From assembly GCA_027068725.1 (NCBI GenBank), contig JAMOMD010000141.1, positions 1 to 11,464 of the forward strand: DNA of 11,464 bases, in the 5' to 3' direction. Shown piece by piece: positions 6,409 through 11,464 of the stretch. The first letter of the stretch is position 1; each line of letters begins with the position of its first letter. Source of the DNA: Thermoproteales archaeon (GTDB lineage: Archaea; Thermoproteota; Thermoprotei; Thermoproteales; Thermocladiaceae). Both the position numbers and the translations under genes were made by a program. A model generated the notes under the pieces. It made no database searches. It had not been told where the DNA came from and was given only the letters and a program-made list of their open reading frames with translations.

Positions 6409-7476
6409 ATGAGCTCGATACCGGGCAAGGTGCTGATACTCTGCATTGATAGAGACAATGATGTAGGCGAGCGGCTTGGTGTACCTACACCAGTGATTGG
6501 AAGAGATAACCTTCTCAAAGTAGCTATACAGTACATCTTACGCTATCCCGATGATTCGGATGCTAACGCGATGTTCGCAGCAATACAGCTATATGACAAC
6601 CTCGTAATAACATTAGGAAAAGAGAACGTAGAGGTAGCATTAGTCACAGGTTCTAGCAGTGAAGATATAATGGCGGACCTTAAACTACTAAGCGAAGTCG
6701 ATAAAGTATTGTCACAATTTAACGCAGACTCAATAATAGTAGTGTCTGACGGTCCTGCTGATGAAAGTGTTGTACCACTACTTCAGTCAAAGAGACCTGT
6801 AATCTCGATAAAACGCGTTGTTGTTCGTCAATCAAAGGGTTTCGAAGAATTTGCAGTACTAATGAAGCACTACATTGCTAAGCTCGTAGTTGAGCCTAGG
6901 TACAGAAAGTACGCTTTAGGTCTGCCTGGATCGATACTCCTTCTCTATGGCCTATTCTCGATAATTTCGGCATACATGCCCTCGATAGTTGCTGTAGTTG
7001 TCGGAGCAATAATAGCGATGCTTGCAGGTATTGCAGCTCTCCTATACGCATTTAACGTACACTCGGAAATCTTAAGATTTATTAGAAAGTACGAGCTAAC
7101 ATTCTTCACAATTGTAATATCAACAGTATTAATGATACTATACCCACTAGTCAATGCCTACATACTAAAACTGAATATACAAAGCCTATTCCTAAAGAGA
7201 CCGACAATATTTGATGTAATGAGTATAGTCATAGCAATATCGTTACTAACAAACATAATAGAAGTATATGCAAAGAAAGGAATAATCGACAGTAGAAAAA
7301 TAGTACTTACAGTTGCTGTATCACTATTTCCGACAATAATACTAAATTCAGCTATGTGGTTTGTCATGGGACTAGAACCATTCACAGAGTTTGTAACCTG
7401 CATAATAGCGTATGTCGTAGTAAATATACTAACGCTTCTAGTAGTAACGAAGACTGTGAGAAGAATAAGAATATGA
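6409..7476 (+). CDS. DUF373 family six-helix membrane protein
   Basis: This is an archaeal membrane protein of unknown function. A soluble N-terminal αβ domain (about 1-165) carries the family signature DRDNDVG at 14-20, a PxxGRDN at 28-34, VTGSSSED (79-86) and SDGPADE (113-119). The acidic clusters look like a metal or nucleotide site, but this is inference. Six hydrophobic segments follow, near 171-190, 192-215, 229-252, 268-287, 297-321 and 327-347, ending in a basic tail RRIRI. The length of 355 residues is normal for the family. The start is 7 bp after the coiled-coil gene's stop, and the stop overlaps the ATG of the methyltransferase (ATGA), so all three are likely translated from one mRNA. 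The soluble domain is probably cytoplasmic given the basic residues near helix 1. Confidence 0.9.
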   Translation: MSSIPGKVLILCIDRDNDVGERLGVPTPVIGRDNLLKVAIQYILRYPDDSDANAMFAAIQLYDNLVITLGKENVEVALVTGSSSEDIMADLKLLSEVDKVLSQFNADSIIVVSDGPADESVVPLLQSKRPVISIKRVVVRQSKGFEEFAVLMKHYIAKLVVEPRYRKYALGLPGSILLLYGLFSIISAYMPSIVAVVVGAIIAMLAGIAALLYAFNVHSEILRFIRKYELTFFTIVISTVLMILYPLVNAYILKLNIQSLFLKRPTIFDVMSIVIAISLLTNIIEVYAKKGIIDSRKIVLTVAVSLFPTIILNSAMWFVMGLEPFTEFVTCIIAYVVVNILTLLVVTKTVRRIRI

Positions 7477-8282
7477 GAAATAATGGATATAAAATAATTA
7501 TTGAACTTTCAGCAGATAGAGAATTTACAGATAATCTGAAAATATTGGAAGTACTCAGCCTCGTTAGACTATCAGGAATTAGCATCGATTACAAACTAAA
7601 CGACTCTAGAAAAATTGAGCTTACTCTCGATAATGTTGATGATCTAAAGAAACTTATGAACTATCTGTGTCGAAGTGTTTTTATAAAGAGAATTTATTCG
7701 GCAGATGACAATGTAGAACTTAGGCTAGGTAGGGGATTTGTTATTAATCGCATTCCTTTAAAAAGAGTGGATACAGCATCTGCACCATTAGAACCAGCCG
7801 TATCGAGATTACTCGTAAACTTAGGAGGAGTCGATGAAGGTTCTATAGTGCTCGATCCGTTCTGTGGTTCAGGAGGAATTTTAGCTGAAGCTCGCATGTG
7901 CGGTGCAGAGGTTTTATGTGGAGACCTTGTCTACAGATATGTTAAGACTGCTAAAGAAAATCTTGATTTTATATCAGAGTTCTTTGTTGCGGATGCAGGT
8001 AATGCACCGCTAAAAGATGAGTGTGTTAATTGTGTCGTTGCAGATCCTCCATACTCTAGATTATCTATTATTGACGAAGATATTGATGTGTTATATTTGA
8101 ACTTTTTAAAGAATAGTTACAGAGTGTTAAAGAAAGGTTGTAGGTTAGTTGTTTCCACAATATGTTCTCTCCCTATAGAGGATTTTGGAGAGGAGATTGG
8201 ATTCGAAATTGTTGATATTGGTTTTCAGTACGTGAATAGCACACTTGTGCGGAAAATTGTTGTATTTCGAAAACCTGAATAG
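7473..8282 (+). CDS. Trm-G10/TRM11-like RNA (guanine-N2)-methyltransferase with a short N-terminus
   Basis: This is a class I SAM-dependent methyltransferase related to archaeal Trm-G10, which methylates N2 of guanosine 10 in tRNA. The catalytic domain reads in order: LEPAVSRLLVNLGGV (106-120); the SAM loop LDPFCGSGG (127-135); Asp151 at the end of strand 2; VADAGNAPL (172-180); and the amino-methylation motif DPPY at 191-194. A full Trm-G10 is about 330-350 residues with an N-terminal THUMP region. Here there are 269, with only about 100 before the catalytic domain, so the RNA-binding part is shortened or highly diverged. The ATG at 7473 overlaps the DUF373 stop (ATGA). The same frame is open back to 7356, but that part overlaps DUF373 and has no conserved content. 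The stop lies 7 bp from the convergent uL23 stop. Substrate specificity is inferred; 23S rRNA or another tRNA position is possible. Confidence 0.85.
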   Translation: MRNNGYKIIIELSADREFTDNLKILEVLSLVRLSGISIDYKLNDSRKIELTLDNVDDLKKLMNYLCRSVFIKRIYSADDNVELRLGRGFVINRIPLKRVDTASAPLEPAVSRLLVNLGGVDEGSIVLDPFCGSGGILAEARMCGAEVLCGDLVYRYVKTAKENLDFISEFFVADAGNAPLKDECVNCVVADPPYSRLSIIDEDIDVLYLNFLKNSYRVLKKGCRLVVSTICSLPIEDFGEEIGFEIVDIGFQYVNSTLVRKIVVFRKPE

Positions 8283-8289
8283 GTCGATA

Positions 8290-8550
8290 TTATATTAGTC
8301 CTAGCTTTGTTAAGAGATCCATCGCACTGTACTCTGGTGCAAGTTTTACGTAGGCTTTCTTCTCACCTGTCGGTGTTATTAATGTGTTTACTTTGACTAC
8401 CTTAACGTTGTATAGCTTCTCTATGGCTTCCTTGATCTGCTTTTTCGTTGCCTCCCTCCTGACTATGACCGTTATTTTATTTTCTCTCTCAGCTAGTCTG
8501 AGGCTCTTTTCTGTTAGGACAAATCTTATGAGTATCTCGTGAGGCTGCAT
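8290..8550 (-). CDS. rpl23: Large ribosomal subunit protein uL23
   Basis: This 86-residue protein sits at the peptide exit tunnel and is a docking site for SRP. Family features are the early LTEKSLRLAERENKITVIV (residues about 12-30), the ATKKQIKEAIEKLYNVKVVKVNTL block (about 34-57) and the closing EYSAMDLLTKLGLI. The size matches other archaeal uL23. The ATG at 8550 is 5 bp after the uL4 stop; a GTG two codons earlier overlaps that stop and is an alternative. The frame stays open to 8715, but that part is antisense-like nonsense within uL4's gene and is not coding. It is cotranscribed with uL4. The gene that usually follows in archaea, uL2, is absent; a convergent methyltransferase gene is there instead. 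Confidence 0.95.
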   Translation of the reverse strand: MQPHEILIRFVLTEKSLRLAERENKITVIVRREATKKQIKEAIEKLYNVKVVKVNTLITPTGEKKAYVKLAPEYSAMDLLTKLGLI

Positions 8551-8555
8551 ATTCA

Positions 8556-9389
8556 CTATACAACGAACAAGTTTGTTAGTCTTCTTAAAGCTTCGTCCGT
8601 CCAGAGCGTTAATCTTCCAGGTTGTCCACCAGGTGCTAGGACTAGCATGTTCAGATTGTTTACTGTCACTACATCGACGCCTGGCAGGTTCTTTACAGCT
8701 TGCATGACCGGGCACTTCTCGCTGACAACGACTAGGACGCTCTTTGGCGTCTTGTATCGTCTTCCTCTTCGCTTGCCCTTTCCTGCACGTATTCTAGTCT
8801 TCTCGTGTGCTCTCTCTACATCATCCCATAGTCCAAGCTTCTTGAAAACTCGCTTGACATCCGATGTGAACTGAAGGTTCTCGAAGTCCTTCACAACGAC
8901 TGGTGGAATCTGTACAACATTGTCGATTATGTGTCCTCTAGCACGTACCAGATCAGGAATTGCTGTCGCTGCTATGGCTGATCTGATTGCAAGTCTCCTT
9001 TCCTTCTTGTTAATGTACTCGTGAATCTTCTTCTCCACCTTAGGTGGATGAGCTCTTCTTCCACCAACACACATTGGTGCAAATGCTGCACGCGGCCATA
9101 AGTGTCCCTTAATTCTGGGTACTCTTGCAAGACCAAGACCTACTCCGAACGACTCAGCTGTCGTTCTCTTACCAGCCATTGGGTCAGTGCCCTTTGGCTG
9201 CAGTCTCTTCGTGAATGCACTCAAGAACGCTCTTCTAATTAGATCTATTCTCACTGGCGTGAAGAAGTGCGGTGGTAGCTCTATTTCTCCAACAGGATTG
9301 CCATCAAGGTCAAATACCTTGACCTTCTTAGGCACTTCCCATTTTGGCTTTATCCATGGGCTCAGATCAAGCTCTGGCACTATAGCCAT
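8556..9389 (-). CDS. rpl4: Large ribosomal subunit protein uL4
   Basis: This 277-residue core protein of the large subunit has a long loop reaching into the exit tunnel. Clear family blocks are FDLDGNPVGEIELP (about 26-39), the loop region with GRRAHPP (about 109-115), then KKERRLAIRSAIAATA (128-143), the basic GKGKRRGRRYK (about 205-215) and the C-terminal NNLNMLVLAPGG. Two ATGs compete for the start. The one at 9419 touches the TATA-like element and cannot be on a transcript started from it. The one at 9389 is about 33 bp from the TATA centre and has AGGTGA eight bases upstream, so I chose it. It forms a two-gene unit with uL23, separated from the uL3-uL4-uL23-uL2 order usual in archaea: a divergent aminotransferase, not uL3, lies upstream. 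Confidence 0.95.
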   Translation of the reverse strand: MAIVPELDLSPWIKPKWEVPKKVKVFDLDGNPVGEIELPPHFFTPVRIDLIRRAFLSAFTKRLQPKGTDPMAGKRTTAESFGVGLGLARVPRIKGHLWPRAAFAPMCVGGRRAHPPKVEKKIHEYINKKERRLAIRSAIAATAIPDLVRARGHIIDNVVQIPPVVVKDFENLQFTSDVKRVFKKLGLWDDVERAHEKTRIRAGKGKRRGRRYKTPKSVLVVVSEKCPVMQAVKNLPGVDVVTVNNLNMLVLAPGGQPGRLTLWTDEALRRLTNLFVV

Positions 9390-9397
9390 GACTACTC

Positions 9398-9403
9398 TCA
9401 CCT
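9398..9403 (-). promoter_or_regulatory. rpl4: Possible Shine-Dalgarno sequence for uL4
   Basis: AGGTGA on the minus strand lies 8 nt before the ATG at 9389 and complements the 3' end of archaeal 16S rRNA. It is the most convincing Shine-Dalgarno match among the first genes here and supports this ATG. However, the TATA element at 9419-9426 would start transcription near 9397, which could trim it, so its use is uncertain. Confidence 0.4.
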
Positions 9404-9414
9404 GAGCTCGTACG

Positions 9415-9430
9415 ACCATTTATAAGCGTT
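9415..9430. promoter_or_regulatory. Shared TATA element between uL4-uL23 and the HisC-like gene
   Basis: TTTATAAG at 9419-9426 (CTTATAAA on the minus strand) is the only TATA-like sequence in the gap. Its centre is about 33 bp from both the aminotransferase ATG at 9455 and the chosen uL4 ATG at 9389, a nearly symmetric placement. This implies short leaders in both directions. Confidence 0.6.
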
Positions 9431-9454
9431 CTTTCAAGCTAGACCCATCTCAGA

Positions 9455-10591
9455 ATGCCAGAGCTTAGAGAAGAAATTCGTAAACTTAGTGAGAGAGTAG
9501 AAGAGTACCAAGATCCACTATCACTAATAGAGCTTCAAGCATTAAGTCTAGAGAATAGACTACTATTCAACGAAAACCTTTTCCTTCCAAAAGAATTTTA
9601 TCTCGAAATACTGCGAAGACTCTCTAACGATTTTGATAAATTGGTGAGATTTTACCCATCAGTATCTTACAAGAGGAACGTTGAAGAAAAGCTTGCAGGG
9701 TTATATAATATCGATAAGGAAAATCTAGTTTTAACAGCAGGTGCTGATGAAGGTATAAAATTAACAATGGACCTATCCCTTCTGCTTAATATACGTAAGG
9801 TATTCATAGTAAGACCCTGTTATTCGGTACCAAGAATATATGCTAAGAACTACGGTCTTGACATACGGGACGTAGTAATAGACGAAAGATCTCTACAGAT
9901 ACCATTAGAGAATATCATAGAAGAAGTACTGCAAGGCAATACGAGTAGTCTGATCTATGTCTGTACGCCTAACAATCCGCTTGGTATAGAATTTCCATAC
10001 AGAGATATTGAGAGGCTAGTTGCAGAGCTCGTGGATAGAGCACTGATAATGATTGACGAGACGTACTTCGAGTACTCAAATCAGGACTTGTCAAATCTTG
10101 TTAGGAAGTATGATAATGTCATAATTATTAGATCATTATCAAAATCTTGGGGTCTCGCTGGTTTAAGACTCGGCTATATCGTGACGTCAAGAGAGCTCGC
10201 AAAGATTTTTCGATCAATAGCACAGCCATTCAATATTAGTAATATTGCGCTGAGAGTTGTTGAAATAGCTATAGATATGTTCAACATTGTTCGCTCATGC
10301 ATCGAGGAAACCAGAAAGGTGCGTGAGATCGTTAAGACAAGGTTACTTACGGAGTTTCGTAGTTACATAGAGAAAGTGTTTCCTTCGTCAACTAACTTCC
10401 TGTGCATAAAGCTGAGAGAGGATATTGACATTGATAAAGTGTTCACCGAGCTTAGAAAGAGAGGCTTCTATGTGCGTAGGAGTAGTGAACCTCTCTGTGA
10501 GAGATGTATTAGAGTAACCATTGGACCCATGCATGTTATGGAGAGGTTTCTTGATTCGTTCAGGAGCGTGCTGGAGAGTGTAGCCAAGTAA
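9455..10591 (+). CDS. Histidinol-phosphate aminotransferase-like PLP enzyme (fold type I)
   Basis: This is a PLP-dependent aminotransferase of the HisC branch: it would transfer an amino group between glutamate and an imidazole or aromatic substrate. Visible are TAGADEGI at 94-101 (phosphate-binding loop), TPNNPLG at 171-177 with Asn174, DETYFEY at 201-207 (Asp201 to the pyridine nitrogen, Tyr204), and SLSKSWGLAGLRLGY at 227-241 with Lys230 as the Schiff-base lysine. The carboxylate-binding arginine is probably Arg353 in CIRVTIG. RFYPSVS near 65-71 corresponds to the loop donated across the dimer. The length, 378, is slightly above typical HisC because of about 20 extra N-terminal residues. 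No other his gene is nearby, so an aromatic amino acid role is equally possible. A CERC pair (348-351) beside Arg353 is unusual. The start has no Shine-Dalgarno sequence but fits the shared TATA spacing. Confidence 0.88.
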   Translation: MPELREEIRKLSERVEEYQDPLSLIELQALSLENRLLFNENLFLPKEFYLEILRRLSNDFDKLVRFYPSVSYKRNVEEKLAGLYNIDKENLVLTAGADEGIKLTMDLSLLLNIRKVFIVRPCYSVPRIYAKNYGLDIRDVVIDERSLQIPLENIIEEVLQGNTSSLIYVCTPNNPLGIEFPYRDIERLVAELVDRALIMIDETYFEYSNQDLSNLVRKYDNVIIIRSLSKSWGLAGLRLGYIVTSRELAKIFRSIAQPFNISNIALRVVEIAIDMFNIVRSCIEETRKVREIVKTRLLTEFRSYIEKVFPSSTNFLCIKLREDIDIDKVFTELRKRGFYVRRSSEPLCERCIRVTIGPMHVMERFLDSFRSVLESVAK

Positions 10592-10600
10592 TTAACTTTA

Positions 10601-10610
10601 CAAAATTATA
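10601..10610 (+). promoter_or_regulatory. Possible TATA box of the cation efflux gene
   Basis: The A/T-rich string CAAAATTATA sits in the 48-bp gap after the aminotransferase stop, about 34 bp before the GTG at 10640. It fits the spacing seen for other first genes here, but the gap is A/T-rich throughout and readthrough from the upstream gene is equally possible. Confidence 0.35.
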
Positions 10611-10639
10611 CGTTGCGTATCATAATCACTTGGAGAGAC

Positions 10640-11464
10640 GTGCCTCTCACACCATCATTAGCCGAGAAGATAGAGGGCGTTACAGGTATTGTAGTGTCAA
10701 TTATCGTGTGGCTTCTCAGGTACATTGTAGCAATAGCGACGCTCAGCGCTGCTGCTCTCGTAGATGCGTGGCACGCTCTCATCGACGCATTAACATCGGC
10801 GATAGTCGTCGCTGCAAGCATATATGCTGACAGACCAGCCGACGAAGAGCATCCCTATGGTCATGGAAGAGCACTTGCACTCGGTTCGAATATTATCGGT
10901 CTCGTAGTGGTGAGCATCGGAGCTTACCTAGTATATGAGACTGTGCAGCGCTATGTTACTCATGAAGTTAGTCTGCTACAAGGCTTGTCTACACTATACG
11001 TTACCGTATTTGCATTGACGGGAGTAGTGAAGCTAGGCCAGTGGTACTTCGCCAAGTACTTAGGTGAAAAATACAACTCGAGATTATGTATAGCAGACTC
11101 AAAACATCATCTTGCAGATGGCATTATAACAATATTCGTAACATTTTCACTAGTCCTCACATACATTACACATGTACATCTAATAGACATTGCAGTAGCA
11201 TTAGCAATATGCGGTTTCATAGTTCGAGAAGGCGTTAAAATAATGAGGGAATCATCATCAATACTACTAGACAGGACAGTACCTGCACTTGCGAAAAAAG
11301 TCATAGAAGTCGCAAAGAACGTTAATGGTGTAAGAGAGGTAAAGAATGTGCGAGTAAGAGACTTTGGTCGATACTATGTTGCAGAAGTTGATCTACTACT
11401 AGACCCAAGCCTAAGCTTAAGAGAAGCTCACGAGCTTGCACATAAGGTTGAGCACGAGATAAAG
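10640..11464 (+). CDS. Cation diffusion facilitator (zinc-type), 3' end cut off by the window
   Basis: This is a CDF metal/proton antiporter that exports divalent cations across the cytoplasmic membrane. Six helices are visible, near residues 14-35, 37-62, 80-103, 113-135, 148-175 and 180-197. The transport site is H45-x3-D49 in helix 2 and H156-x3-D160 in helix 5; two HxxxD motifs are associated with Zn2+. The signature RPADEEHPYGHGRA (65-78) follows helix 2, and the LDR motif after helix 6 (210-212) leads into the C-terminal metal-binding domain, with His264, His268 and His272 in the final helix. The 275 residues seen lack only the last stretch of a roughly 290-300-residue protein. There is no ATG: GTG at 10640 is preceded by GGAG and gives a normal N-terminus, while TTG at 10613 is an alternative. 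The frame is the same as that of the aminotransferase, separated only by its TAA. Confidence 0.9.
   Translation, partial: MPLTPSLAEKIEGVTGIVVSIIVWLLRYIVAIATLSAAALVDAWHALIDALTSAIVVAASIYADRPADEEHPYGHGRALALGSNIIGLVVVSIGAYLVYETVQRYVTHEVSLLQGLSTLYVTVFALTGVVKLGQWYFAKYLGEKYNSRLCIADSKHHLADGIITIFVTFSLVLTYITHVHLIDIAVALAICGFIVREGVKIMRESSSILLDRTVPALAKKVIEVAKNVNGVREVKNVRVRDFGRYYVAEVDLLLDPSLSLREAHELAHKVEHEIK

Noticed and set aside
7356..7472. Upstream extension of the methyltransferase inside DUF373
   Set aside because: The region encodes the conserved last helix of DUF373 in its own frame; the ATGA overlap at 7473 gives the natural start.
8551..8715. N-terminal extension of uL23 overlapping uL4
   Set aside because: The extra 55 residues have no family similarity, lie wholly within the uL4 gene in another frame, and the family-typical start MQPHEILIRF is at 8550.
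10606..10830. Short frames on both strands at the start of the cation efflux gene
   Set aside because: Both are shadows of the CDF coding frame, whose membrane helices and metal motifs are unmistakable.
9455..11464. Aminotransferase-transporter fusion, because both share one frame
   Set aside because: A clear TAA at 10589-10591 ends the aminotransferase at its normal C-terminus; the shared frame is chance.
1..11464. Mobile elements, CRISPR arrays, toxin-antitoxin or defence genes
   Set aside because: No transposase, integrase, spaced repeats, terminal inverted repeats or known defence domain is visible; gene content is core chromosomal.

Overview
The window reads as chromosomal core-genome DNA from a hyperthermophilic archaeon of the Thermoproteota (Crenarchaeota). 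The evidence is a clamp-loader small subunit of the archaeal/eukaryal type, transcription factor B, ribosomal protein eL13, a DUF373 membrane protein, archaeal uL4/uL23, short or absent 5' leaders with TATA boxes about 25-34 bp before the start codons, and AGA/AGG arginine codons. I cannot name a genus from sequence alone. No RNA gene, CRISPR array, insertion sequence or phage gene is visible.

Layout. Positions 2-841 hold the 3' part of rfcS (+). It is followed by tfb with its own promoter, then a tightly packed degenerate HIT-family gene and a small membrane-anchored protein (+, to 2818). A small four-helix membrane protein (-) lies divergent from eL13 (+). After a 135-bp convergent gap come a HAD-like protein and an XRE-type regulator, each on the minus strand with its own promoter. 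Divergent from the regulator is a compact three-gene plus-strand operon: a long coiled-coil protein, a six-helix DUF373 protein and a Trm-G10-like RNA methyltransferase. It converges on uL23-uL4 (-). Divergent from uL4 are a HisC-like aminotransferase and a zinc-type cation diffusion facilitator that runs off the 3' end (+).

How it fits together. Most genes belong to information processing: replication, transcription initiation, ribosome and tRNA modification. The strongest architectural signal is that all three divergent gene pairs (around 3210, 5381 and 9422) have one nearly symmetric TATA-like element between them, roughly 24-34 bp from each start codon. This suggests single shared TATA elements firing both ways, with leaderless or nearly leaderless mRNAs. 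The least characterised unit is the coiled-coil/DUF373/methyltransferase operon, with the XRE regulator sharing its promoter.

Two enzyme-family members have lost their catalytic residue: the HIT-like protein (central His to Ala) and the HAD-like protein (nucleophile Asp to Glu). The uL4-uL23 pair stands apart from the ribosomal cluster it normally belongs to. Start positions were chosen from promoter spacing, overlap with the upstream gene and family length. Several differ from the longest possible reading frame, and this is stated in each entry.
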